Under the pieces are notes generated by a model. The model was not told where the DNA came from, made no database searches, and was given only the letters and a program-made list of their open reading frames with translations. The translations under genes were made by a program, and so were the position numbers. This document shows, one piece after another, positions 7,668 through 14,049 of a stretch of DNA of 21,264 nt. The stretch covers positions 1 to 21,264 of IMG/VR virus record IMGVR_UViG_3300021376_003594; one strand, written 5' to 3'. Each line of letters opens with the position of its first letter. The first letter of the stretch is position 1. This DNA is from a virus.

Positions 7668-7958
7668 TTATTTTTTAAAAATTTTATCCCAGAACACTGT
7701 GAGATAAAACACTCCCACGAAAATCCAAAAGCCCAATATCCAAGTGAGATATGTTTTCCATTTGTGCAAATCTAAAATAAATGCCAGTGCAATCAACACC
7801 ACCCATAGAATATCTAGTATGCTGTGAGTGATCTGCCATTTGCTGCCGTATCTTTGTATTAATTTTAATCTCAACTCTGCTAGATAAGGCACTGCATGAC
7901 GCAGTATCACAAAACCTTCATTCAACACCATCAGTGTGAAACCAATAAAGAACAACAT
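7668..7958 (-). CDS. Small multi-pass membrane protein
   Basis: 96 aa. Three hydrophobic segments are visible: MLFFIGFTLMVLNEGFVIL, then ILDILWVVLIALAFIL, and LTWILGFWIFVGVFYLTVFW, with basic loops (RLKLIQRYGSK) between. There is no recognised family. It follows PhoH on the minus strand with a 22-base gap. A late-type octamer in that gap would start the mRNA at about 7959, next to the ATG, with no Shine-Dalgarno sequence. A membrane effector such as a holin-like or superinfection-immunity protein is possible but cannot be shown. Confidence 0.6.
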   Translation of the reverse strand: MLFFIGFTLMVLNEGFVILRHAVPYLAELRLKLIQRYGSKWQITHSILDILWVVLIALAFILDLHKWKTYLTWILGFWIFVGVFYLTVFWDKIFKK

Positions 7959-7964
7959 ATAAAT

Positions 7965-7972
7965 TATTTAAC
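7965..7972 (-). promoter_or_regulatory. Late-type promoter octamer GTTAAATA (minus strand)
   Basis: Read on the minus strand, GTTAAATA is followed six bases later by the ATG of the 7668-7958 membrane protein. The predicted start is about 7959, making the transcript effectively leaderless. It lies between the PhoH stop and this gene. Confidence 0.5.
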
Positions 7973-7980
7973 GTGTATTA

Positions 7981-8694
7981 TCAGTCACCATACACATCTA
8001 GAACTTCCTTCACTGCAGGATGTCTTTCTATGTCTTCTTTACCAAAAAATGTTGCTGCAATTCGGTTACTTTTGTGTTTGTTCAATTTCTGTATGAAATC
8101 CAACAATCCATTGTTGTTGATTCTGTCTGTCTGATTTAGATCACCTGTCACAGCCATTTTGGAACCATTGCCCAGTCTGGTCAACAGCATTTTCATTTGA
8201 CTGTGAGTGGTATTTTGACATTCGTCAGCCACAATGAAACTGTGGTTGAAATTTCTTCCTCTCATAAAAGCCAAAGGAGCTATTTCTATGATCTGATCCG
8301 CCAGCATGTGTCTTAGATCATTCATTCTAAAATATTCTTTCAGCACGTCAAATATAGGTCTAGTCCACGGAGCCATTTTTTCTTCCATTGTGCCTGGTAA
8401 AAAACCTAACTCTTCATCCACACTCACAGCAGGTCGCGTGATCACAATGCGATCCACTTCACTCTGTTTGAATGCTTGTATTGCCACTTGCACTGCCAGC
8501 AGTGTCTTGCCTGTGCCAGCTGGTCCAACACCGAACACAATGTCTAATTTTTTATTCAGCAACTGCAGTAGATATGATTCCTGATTGCGATTGCGAGGAA
8601 TTATGTGTATATCATTTGATTTTTGTGCAGAGTATTGATTGATTTTAAGTACGTTGGGCGGGTAATTATGCTTGTTGGCCTTTTTTGATCCCAT
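7981..8694 (-). CDS. phoH: PhoH-like ATPase
   Basis: 237 aa from the ATG whose first base is 8694. This start has a strong SD (AAGGAGAG) with five to six bases spacing, so it is preferred over a TTG 27 bases further upstream. Walker A is GPAGTGKT (57-64), followed by VITRPAVSVDEELGFLPGTM and EEKMAPW, hallmark PhoH motifs, and RGRNFNHSFIVADECQN (146-161) with the Walker B D-E pair, then AVTGDLNQTD (sensor-like). PhoH proteins are P-loop NTPases frequent in marine phages and in E. coli belong to the phosphate-starvation regulon; the biochemical role in phage is unsettled (an RNA-helicase-like or RNase-linked role has been proposed). It is on the opposite strand to its neighbours and has its own late-type promoter. 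Confidence 0.9.
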   Translation of the reverse strand: MGSKKANKHNYPPNVLKINQYSAQKSNDIHIIPRNRNQESYLLQLLNKKLDIVFGVGPAGTGKTLLAVQVAIQAFKQSEVDRIVITRPAVSVDEELGFLPGTMEEKMAPWTRPIFDVLKEYFRMNDLRHMLADQIIEIAPLAFMRGRNFNHSFIVADECQNTTHSQMKMLLTRLGNGSKMAVTGDLNQTDRINNNGLLDFIQKLNKHKSNRIAATFFGKEDIERHPAVKEVLDVYGD

Positions 8695-8723
8695 TGACTC
8701 TCCTTGGTTAATGGTTGGCAATG

Positions 8724-8731
8724 TATTTAAC
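8724..8731 (-). promoter_or_regulatory. Late-type promoter octamer GTTAAATA for phoH
   Basis: On the minus strand GTTAAATA gives a predicted start at about 8718 and a leader of about 24 nt carrying the phoH Shine-Dalgarno sequence. The same octamer precedes the next minus-strand gene. Confidence 0.5.
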
Positions 8732-8777
8732 TGTGATTAACTGGCATTAAAACTGCTCAGTTATCACAAGTGGTATG

Positions 8778-8785
8778 GCTAAATA
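8778..8785 (+). promoter_or_regulatory. Late-type promoter octamer GCTAAATA
   Basis: GCTAAATA gives a predicted start near 8791 and a 13-nt leader with TAGGAA before ATG 8804. It probably drives the 8804, 9324 and lysis genes. Confidence 0.5.
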
Positions 8786-8803
8786 ACGCTGTAGGAACGT
8801 GAA

Positions 8804-9319
8804 ATGTACGACACAGCAGACATATTAAAAAATATCGAATCCATATACAGCAATGATAATGCTTTCTCCATCATCAAGGATTTTGAAAGAGTGCTGGATG
8901 AATTGGATCTGTATGTGTACAAACATTGGGATTTGGGAGAATTGATTGAAGGACCCACTATGACCAAGCACTATGTGAGCTGCAAATTCATGTGGCCCAG
9001 AATGCAAATGCCAGACCCTATGGGCGGCAAAAGATTATTGGATTATGACTGCCACGTAACCTATCAAAAAAATCAATTGATTACTCCGAGAAAAATCACA
9101 GAACCAGACGATGTGAGACCTGGCACCAAAAAAGGAAAGCTGGATACACTGCCTATTTGGATAGTGGAGATCACCATGCCTATCAATCTGATGAAAAACA
9201 TTTATGATGGCTACAAAAATCAATTGCAATTCAATCAAGAACCAGTGAAAAATACATCAGTCACAGATGTGCAGACAACACAATTAGCTCCTGCTGAACC
9301 TACAACACCAGTCACTTAA
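8804..9319 (+). CDS. Conserved marine T4-like phage protein, unknown function
   Basis: 171 aa. It begins MYDTADILKNIESIYSNDNA then FSIIKDFERVLDELDLYVYK, continues MWPRMQMPDPMGGKRLLDYD and RPGTKKGKLDTLPIWIVEIT, and has a Thr/Pro-rich tail of about 25 residues. I recall close relatives in T4-like cyanophages, always unannotated (MYDT.DI..., FERVLDELD.YVY..W, MPDP.G.KRLLDYDC, PGTKKGKLD..PIW.VEITMP). No catalytic motif is evident. It sits four bases before the next gene, which has the same phylogenetic spread. A virion or assembly role is plausible given the late-type promoter, but not shown. Confidence 0.7.
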   Translation: MYDTADILKNIESIYSNDNAFSIIKDFERVLDELDLYVYKHWDLGELIEGPTMTKHYVSCKFMWPRMQMPDPMGGKRLLDYDCHVTYQKNQLITPRKITEPDDVRPGTKKGKLDTLPIWIVEITMPINLMKNIYDGYKNQLQFNQEPVKNTSVTDVQTTQLAPAEPTTPVT

Positions 9320-9323
9320 ACTT

Positions 9324-10049
9324 ATGTCACTGAGAACCAATGATCTAAAACACTGCGTGGATGAAATCTTCGAAATAGATTCATATCAATCCAAAATGGG
9401 TGCTGATGACAAAATAGTGGTGCTCAGTTTCAAAGTGAAACCAATGCAGGCTGCAGAAGATTTAGTGAATTTCATAGAAAAAGGTTATGCATATGTGTTG
9501 GATGCTGACAAAACCAGTGGTGAACAGTCGGATGGATTTTATAAAGTGTTTGTGGAGATAGATAGAAACAAAAATATTGCTGCCCAAATCACAGAAATAT
9601 TGGATGGAGTAAAAAAACTCACAGGTTTAGAAAATTTTAAATTCAGATATTATAAAAACTTTAGAAGTCAACCAGCAGATCAGACCACTCTCGAACAAAT
9701 AGTGCCCAAAGACAGCAACGAATACGGCATTAAAAAACAAGAAACAGCTCTTGAGAATTTTAAGAATTTCTTCAGCAACAGTTATTTGGATGAAATAGTA
9801 ATGGAAGGTGACCACATTAAATTTGTTAAGAAGTATGCTGAACCTCTTGTGTTTCGCTTTGTGGATCACGGCGTTACCATAAACAAACTGCAAGAAATCA
9901 AAGAAAACTACGACTATAATTGCTTTCCTGAAATAATCTATCTGACCAAATACATCGGTGACTACAACATAAGTATATACGGCAACAAATACGTATTTGA
10001 AAATGGAAACAGATGTGTGATATTGGAGAAGATAGATGCAATTGAGTAA
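9324..10049 (+). CDS. Conserved marine T4-like phage protein, unknown function
   Basis: 241 aa. It opens MSLRTNDLKHCVDEIFEIDS then YQSKMGADDKIVVLSFKVKP and DLVNFIEKGYAYVLDADKTS, GEQSDGFYKVFVEIDRNKNI, with a central LEN-FKFRYYKNFRS. These strings match my memory of a conserved T4-like marine phage family with no known function. The N-terminal half looks like an alpha/beta domain; the C-terminal half (from about residue 145) is Tyr/Asn-rich. It follows the 8804 gene by four bases and overlaps the endolysin start by 14 bases, so it sits in the same operon. No active site can be named. Confidence 0.7.
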   Translation: MSLRTNDLKHCVDEIFEIDSYQSKMGADDKIVVLSFKVKPMQAAEDLVNFIEKGYAYVLDADKTSGEQSDGFYKVFVEIDRNKNIAAQITEILDGVKKLTGLENFKFRYYKNFRSQPADQTTLEQIVPKDSNEYGIKKQETALENFKNFFSNSYLDEIVMEGDHIKFVKKYAEPLVFRFVDHGVTINKLQEIKENYDYNCFPEIIYLTKYIGDYNISIYGNKYVFENGNRCVILEKIDAIE

Positions 10050-10506
10050 AAATTTTACTCTCACAGAATTTACCAAAAGTCAAACTGCTGAGAGAATGGG
10101 CATTGATAACACTCCCAACGAAGAACATTTAAGCAACGCTGTGGCACTGTTTGAAAACATTGTGCAGCCTGTGAGAGATCATTTTGGCGTGACCACTATT
10201 AATTCAGGCTACAGAGGACCAGAACTGAACAAAGCAGTGGGTGGTTCTGCCACCAGTCAACACTGCAATGGCGAGGCTGTGGACATAGAAGTGCCAGGAT
10301 TGGCCAACTATGATTTGGCCAAATGGATTGAAAGCAATCTTGCATATGATCAATTAATATTAGAAGCTGCTAAAAAAGATGACCCTGCTGCAGGTTGGGT
10401 ACACGTGAGTTTCAAAAAAGACGGCAACAATCGTGGTCAAAGTTTGACTGCAGTGTTTGTGAATGGCAAGCCAATTTTCAGCACTGGTTTAGGAGTACCT
10501 GAATAA
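10036..10506 (+). CDS. M15-type peptidase, probable endolysin
   Basis: 156 aa. It is a Peptidase_M15_3/D-Ala-D-Ala carboxypeptidase-like domain. It begins MQLSKNFTLTEFTKSQTAER (typical 'L..nFtl.Ef..S..A.r.gi.N.p'), then VTTINSGYRGPELNKAVGGS and the zinc site: H76 (SQHCNGEAVD), D83 and H123 (WVHVS). It should cut peptide cross-links of peptidoglycan at the end of infection. It has no signal peptide, so it needs a holin or membrane protein for export. GGAGA precedes the ATG. The genes directly after it look like inner and outer spanins, which supports a lysis role. Confidence 0.85.
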   Translation: MQLSKNFTLTEFTKSQTAERMGIDNTPNEEHLSNAVALFENIVQPVRDHFGVTTINSGYRGPELNKAVGGSATSQHCNGEAVDIEVPGLANYDLAKWIESNLAYDQLILEAAKKDDPAAGWVHVSFKKDGNNRGQSLTAVFVNGKPIFSTGLGVPE

Positions 10507-10991
10507 TGTTTGGCATGTTTGGAGGAGTAAAATTGATAATGACCATGGTGATGGTGATAGTACTGTCGGGTGGTTTGACATATGTGTTCAAATTGAAAGC
10601 AGATAATGCCACGCTCAAGGCCAATCAGTTCAAGATGGAACAGGCCCTGGAGGCACAGGCCAAGTACATAGAGCAGCAAAAGAAGGATTTTGAAGCCATC
10701 ATGAAGGCCAACCAAGAAGTCAACAAACTGGTGGGCAATCTCAAGAAGGACATAGACGACCTGGATAAGAGATTCAACAAGGGCACACGTGATCTGGGCA
10801 AGACTGCCATGGAGAGACCCGATGCCATGGAGAGGATCGTGAACAAGGCCTCAGACAGGGCTTTGAGATGTGTGGAGATAGCAGGTGGATCACCATTAAC
10901 AGAACAAGAAAAAAAAGCCACCAAGAAATCAGAGATCAATTCCGAATGCCCTGCCATAGCCAACCCCAACTACAAGCCATACAATGAGTAA
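10506..10991 (+). CDS. Putative inner-membrane spanin (Rz-like)
   Basis: 161 aa. There is a single N-terminal membrane segment (about residues 8-27, VKLIMTMVMVIVLSGGLTYV), then a long charged coiled coil (KADNATLKANQFKMEQALEA, KYIEQQKKDFEAIMKANQEV, NLKKDIDDLDKRF) and a C-terminal tail with two Cys (ALRCVEIAGGSPLTEQ; NSECPAIANP). This is the layout of phage i-spanins, which span the periplasm and fuse the membranes together with a lipoprotein partner. It overlaps the endolysin stop (TAATG) and the next gene by eight bases. Base composition shifts to richer G/C and AAG/GAG/CTG codons from about 10590, unlike the neighbouring genes. Confidence 0.7.
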   Translation: MFGMFGGVKLIMTMVMVIVLSGGLTYVFKLKADNATLKANQFKMEQALEAQAKYIEQQKKDFEAIMKANQEVNKLVGNLKKDIDDLDKRFNKGTRDLGKTAMERPDAMERIVNKASDRALRCVEIAGGSPLTEQEKKATKKSEINSECPAIANPNYKPYNE

Positions 10992-11367
10992 ACTATTGGT
11001 TGCAATGACCCTGTGCCTGTTTCTCAACGGCTGCGGCCTGCTGGGAGAGAAAGCCATCAAGATATTCACACAGGAACAGCCCAGAGAGAAACTGAACCTC
11101 AAGACACCAACGCTGGAAGAGATGGAGAAACTGAGATGGATCGTGATCACCAGCAACAACGCCCAGGAAGTGTTCGCCAAGATGAAGGCAGAGGGATTGG
11201 ATCCTGTGCTGTTTGGTCTCAGCGACGAGGACTATGAGCTGCTGGCCAAGAACTTCGCACAGATTCGCAGCACTCTAAAACAAACGCAGGACATACTGGA
11301 GCGCTACAAGGAATACTATGAAGGAACTGTCAAAAAAGATAATCAACCAGCTGACGGAAAAAAGTAA
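10984..11367 (+). CDS. Putative outer-membrane spanin lipoprotein (Rz1-like)
   Basis: 127 aa. The N-terminus MSKLLVAMTLCLFLNGC is a short lipoprotein signal peptide with lipobox LNGC (Cys17); no other Cys follows except within the signal. The mature part is polar and helical (LEEMEKLRWIVITSN.., KNFAQIRSTLKQTQDILERY). Position directly after a TM-plus-coiled-coil gene, with overlap, is the canonical i-spanin/o-spanin order. It is larger than typical Rz1 (about 40-60 aa mature), so it may be a variant or have another envelope role. Its codon usage is noticeably G/C-richer than that of surrounding genes, suggesting separate acquisition of this cassette. Confidence 0.65.
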   Translation: MSKLLVAMTLCLFLNGCGLLGEKAIKIFTQEQPREKLNLKTPTLEEMEKLRWIVITSNNAQEVFAKMKAEGLDPVLFGLSDEDYELLAKNFAQIRSTLKQTQDILERYKEYYEGTVKKDNQPADGKK

Positions 11368-11719
11368 GTCCACGCTTGCGGGACTGCGCTGGTTCAGCGA
11401 GCTCGCGATTGATCTCCTGGTCTCCATGTTCACCTGGATCATTTTATTCACCTGGAATGTGCTGATTAAGATCATACTTTGGGGCAGTGCCAAGTGGATA
11501 TATAGAGGTGTCAAATGGTTGTGCATCACAATCTACGATATGTTTAAAAAAACACCAGCACAATTGACCTATTGGCAGGACGGTGAAATGAATGTGGTAC
11601 AGGTGGATGACTTTGTGGAATTAGCACCCAATCTCATACAGTATGAAGATATAATCACCAAAAAAAGAGTAAAAATCAAAGCAGAATATCCTATCAAATA
11701 CATACTGAAAGAGCAATAG
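11318..11719 (+). CDS. Membrane protein in the lysis cassette, holin candidate
   Basis: 133 aa. ATG 11318 lies within the end of the o-spanin gene (50-base overlap); internal starts exist but shorten the protein to the membrane part. Residues ~25-75 are hydrophobic and Trp-rich (ELAIDLLVSMFTWIILFTWN, VLIKIILWGSAKWIYRGVKW), enough for one or two membrane passes. The last ~55 residues form a soluble domain (YWQDGEMNVVQVDDFVELAP..). It follows endolysin and spanins, and no other holin is recognisable nearby. A holin or pinholin-like role is therefore an inference from context. The N-terminal codons share the G/C-rich style of the spanins; the rest is AT-rich like the main genome. Confidence 0.55.
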   Translation: MKELSKKIINQLTEKSKSTLAGLRWFSELAIDLLVSMFTWIILFTWNVLIKIILWGSAKWIYRGVKWLCITIYDMFKKTPAQLTYWQDGEMNVVQVDDFVELAPNLIQYEDIITKKRVKIKAEYPIKYILKEQ

Positions 11720-11723
11720 ACTC

Positions 11724-11753
11724 TTGACTAATTCTGAATAATTATTATATATT
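11724..11753 (+). promoter_or_regulatory. Sigma70-like promoter, leaderless for dnaJ
   Basis: TTGACT (11724-11729) is followed at 16 bp by TATATA or at 18 bp by TATATT (11748-11753). Either choice places the start within a base of ATG 11759. There is no Shine-Dalgarno sequence. The promoter sits in the 39-base gap after the membrane-protein stop and probably opens the dnaJ-deformylase operon. Confidence 0.6.
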
Positions 11754-11758
11754 ACTAT

Positions 11759-12610
11759 ATGGATCCATATAAAGTCCTAGGCGTGCCAAAAAACGCAGAT
11801 GAAAAAGAGCTCAAGAAGGCTTTTAAAACAAAGGCTATGAAATATCATCCTGACAGGGGTGGTGATGAAAGTAAATTCAAAGAAATTAATGAAGCCTATG
11901 ACATATTGAAAGATCCTCAAAAAAAAGCTGCCTATGATAGATATGGCACTGCTAATCCGAACATGGGTGGAGGGCCAGGCTTTGATTTTAATTTTAATGG
12001 CGATATCAATGACATATTCAACAACTTCTTTGGAGGTGGTCCATTTCAAAGAAACACATACAGATCAAAGCCTCGAAATGCAGATATTAACATAGAGACC
12101 ACTCTGGATCTTGAAGATGTGCAGAGCGGCAAGTCTCTTATTGCCAGCTATAGACTGCCCAACGGTCGTCAAGAAAGTGTGAACATAGATATTCCACCTG
12201 GGGTAGAGCATAACAATATAATAAAATTTTCAGGATTAGGCAGTGACTCAGTGCATAATGCACCTAGAGGAGATCTATTGCTGAAAGTTAAAATATTAAA
12301 ACACAAATTATGGGACAGAGATGGAGCTAATTTATACACCACTGTGCGTGTGAGTGTATTGGATCTTATGTTAGGTTGCAAAGCGGAAATTAAAACATTG
12401 TCAGGTAAAAATCTATCCATCACAGTGCCCAAAGGCACGCAATCCGGCACAGTGTTCAATCTACCTGAGCAGGGATTACCATATGTGCATAATAGAAATA
12501 TGTTTGGCAGTATCTTTATCACTGTGGCAGGCGTCACTCCTAAACTGCAGGATCAAAAAATTCTTGCACGCATAGAAAGTATCAAAAATGAAATTGATAA
12601 TGCATCCTAA
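11759..12610 (+). CDS. dnaJ: DnaJ/CbpA-type J-domain co-chaperone
   Basis: 283 aa. The J domain (about 1-62) has the HPD motif at 30-32 (KYHPDRGG) and the helix EINEAYDILKDPQKKAAYDR. A Gly/Phe-rich linker follows (about 66-95, MGGGPGFDFNFNGDINDIFN, FFGGGPF). Then two C-terminal client-binding beta domains follow (about 105-280: LDLEDVQSGKSLIASYRLPN, IDIPPGVEHNNIIKF, GDLLLKVKILKHKLWDRDGA). There is no CxxCxGxG zinc region, so it is a class B (CbpA-like) J protein. It would recruit and stimulate host DnaK; no dnaK is in the window. A leaderless promoter precedes it. It overlaps the deformylase gene by 23 bases. Confidence 0.9.
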   Translation: MDPYKVLGVPKNADEKELKKAFKTKAMKYHPDRGGDESKFKEINEAYDILKDPQKKAAYDRYGTANPNMGGGPGFDFNFNGDINDIFNNFFGGGPFQRNTYRSKPRNADINIETTLDLEDVQSGKSLIASYRLPNGRQESVNIDIPPGVEHNNIIKFSGLGSDSVHNAPRGDLLLKVKILKHKLWDRDGANLYTTVRVSVLDLMLGCKAEIKTLSGKNLSITVPKGTQSGTVFNLPEQGLPYVHNRNMFGSIFITVAGVTPKLQDQKILARIESIKNEIDNAS

Positions 12611-13076
12611 CCATTGGCTGGATCAGCCCGTGGCGGATTTTGATTTCACCAAATTAGATGCAAAACACATCTCACAGCAGATGATACAGGTGATGCTGAA
12701 AGAAAATGGCATAGGACTCAGTGCCAATCAGGTCGAATTGGATGCTAAAATTTTTGTAATGCAACCACAGAATAGTAACCAAAAACCAATCACTTGCATT
12801 AATCCTTGCATATTATCTGTGAGTGATGAGAGTGTTCTGATGCAGGAGGGTTGTTTGAGTTTTCCAAATCTGTTGTTGAAAATCACACGCCCGTATGCAA
12901 TCACAGTTAAATATATTGACACAGATCAAAAAGAATGTATAATAAAATTAGACGACATTGATGCTAGGATTTTTTTACATGAATTTGATCATTTGCTTGG
13001 CATCACATTTGTTAATAGAGTGAGCAAAATGAAACTGGAAATGGCCAAAAAAAAACAAAGGAAAAAATATGCCTAA
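12588..13076 (+). CDS. def: Peptide deformylase
   Basis: 162 aa from ATG 12588 (an internal ATG at 12600, giving MHPNHWLDQP, is also plausible). All three family motifs are present: GIGLSANQ (41-48), EGCLS (87-91, metal ligand Cys89) and HEFDH (131-135, two metal-binding His and the catalytic Glu). It removes the formyl group from nascent proteins. Phage-encoded deformylases are known in marine T4-like phages and some are shorter than the bacterial enzyme; this one keeps a basic C-terminal tail (KMKLEMAKKKQRKKYA). It overlaps dnaJ upstream and the next gene (8 bases), so these are co-translated. Confidence 0.93.
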   Translation: MKLIMHPNHWLDQPVADFDFTKLDAKHISQQMIQVMLKENGIGLSANQVELDAKIFVMQPQNSNQKPITCINPCILSVSDESVLMQEGCLSFPNLLLKITRPYAITVKYIDTDQKECIIKLDDIDARIFLHEFDHLLGITFVNRVSKMKLEMAKKKQRKKYA

Positions 13077-14007
13077 AGTAAGCAGTAAAAAGAAAAAAGA
13101 GTTAGTAGATAGAATCAAACACGGTATAAAAAAATACAGATTCAGCATTCAGCGATACGGCGGCGAGACGACGATGGGCATCATCACTCCCTATCAATAT
13201 CACTATTGGAAAAATCATCAGGAGGAGCTCACGGAGTATCTCATGGGTGGCGAGAGATCCGAATATGAGGTTGCAAACAACGTGCCTGAAGAAGCTAGAT
13301 TCAAAAGTGACTGGTACGAGTTCGACGATGTGGCACACTGCTGTGGAGCGCTCATCGAGGGCAATTTTCTAAACATAGACGAATATGACCAGCACGGCAA
13401 CGCCATCAAGGATGAAAAGGGACACTATGTGTTCCATGAGCCCATCGAGCTCATCTTTGACAACATAGACAAGTTAGGCATACAGTTTGAGGATCAAGAG
13501 TGCATAGACCTAGATCATGACGCTGTGGAGAATCAATACTATCTATGGGGCGACACCGGCAACAAGGGCAGCTGGAGCGTGGAAGAGGACATAGCGATCG
13601 AGGGCGAGCTGGATTTCAGCAAACTGAAATTGCACACCAAATGCATCGAAGGATCCGACATCTGCTATGCCATCAGCTATGGGGATGGAGCCGCCATCAA
13701 CCTGCAGGAGGACAGCATTGGCAGCAGCCAGGAGTGTCAAGTGCGTGAGGGCTACAGGAACGAAAAGACTATGAGCAAGAAGATGAAGCAAGAGATTGCC
13801 AGGGCAGAGGCAGAGGCATCGCGATCGGACGCGGACACTGAAGAAGAGGATGCTGATGAATTGCCTGCGCCATCTGTTGAGGAGCCCATGACCATGACAA
13901 AGAAGCCCGCTGTCAGCATGAAGTCAGGCAAAAAGAAAAAAGTCAAAGCTAAAAACAAGGCAAAGAAAAAAAAATTATTAGTAAAGGATAAGTGTCATAG
14001 TGATTAA
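13069..14007 (+). CDS. Conserved marine phage protein with acidic then Lys-rich tail
   Basis: 312 aa. Core features are MGIITPYQYHYWKNHQEELT, EYLMGGERSEYEVANNVPEE and WYEFDDVAHCCGALIEGN, then a beta-rich middle. I recall related unannotated proteins in T4-like cyanophages with 'YDYW.....LEEYL....NVPEE....W.E.DD..H..G'. The C-terminus has an acidic stretch (DADTEEEDADELPAPSVEEP) followed by a strongly basic Lys tail. The central ~800 bases are clearly G/C-richer than both ends and the neighbouring genes (codons gag, aag, ctg, cgc), as in the spanin genes. Function unknown. Confidence 0.65.
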   Translation: MPKVSSKKKKELVDRIKHGIKKYRFSIQRYGGETTMGIITPYQYHYWKNHQEELTEYLMGGERSEYEVANNVPEEARFKSDWYEFDDVAHCCGALIEGNFLNIDEYDQHGNAIKDEKGHYVFHEPIELIFDNIDKLGIQFEDQECIDLDHDAVENQYYLWGDTGNKGSWSVEEDIAIEGELDFSKLKLHTKCIEGSDICYAISYGDGAAINLQEDSIGSSQECQVREGYRNEKTMSKKMKQEIARAEAEASRSDADTEEEDADELPAPSVEEPMTMTKKPAVSMKSGKKKKVKAKNKAKKKKLLVKDKCHSD

Positions 14008-14019
14008 TCACACACTTAT
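13988..14019. repeat. Nested inverted repeat at the end of the 13069 gene
   Basis: A perfect 12-bp palindrome (GTGATTAATCAC, 14000-14011, containing the TAA stop) is flanked by 8-bp arms ATAAGTGT (13988-13995) and ACACTTAT (14012-14019). The left arm is separated from the palindrome by CATA. The whole could fold as a two-tier hairpin just before clpA. No T-tract follows, so it looks more like an RNA-processing, operator or attenuator site than a simple terminator. Confidence 0.5.
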
Positions 14020-14049
14020 GATGAACTTGATTATTAAAAAAGGAAAATA

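Larger units (their letters stand above)
8695..8803. promoter_or_regulatory. Divergent control region between phoH and the 8804 gene
   Basis: This 109-base segment is the longest clear non-coding gap. It holds outward-facing late-type octamers on both strands (GTTAAATA at 8724-8731 minus, GCTAAATA at 8778-8785 plus) and an SD for each gene (AAGGAGAG minus, TAGGAA plus). No tRNA-like or terminator-like structure was seen. Confidence 0.5.

Noticed and set aside
7667-7690. AT-rich stretch between convergent genes as a bidirectional terminator
   Set aside because: Only A/T runs and no G/C stem; the genes' stops are one base apart, so the tract is part of coding sequence.
9627-10076. 149-codon hydrophobic open frame on the minus strand
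   Set aside because: Antisense shadow of the conserved 9324-10049 gene; its Phe/Val richness comes from reading AAA/GAA/TAC codons backwards.
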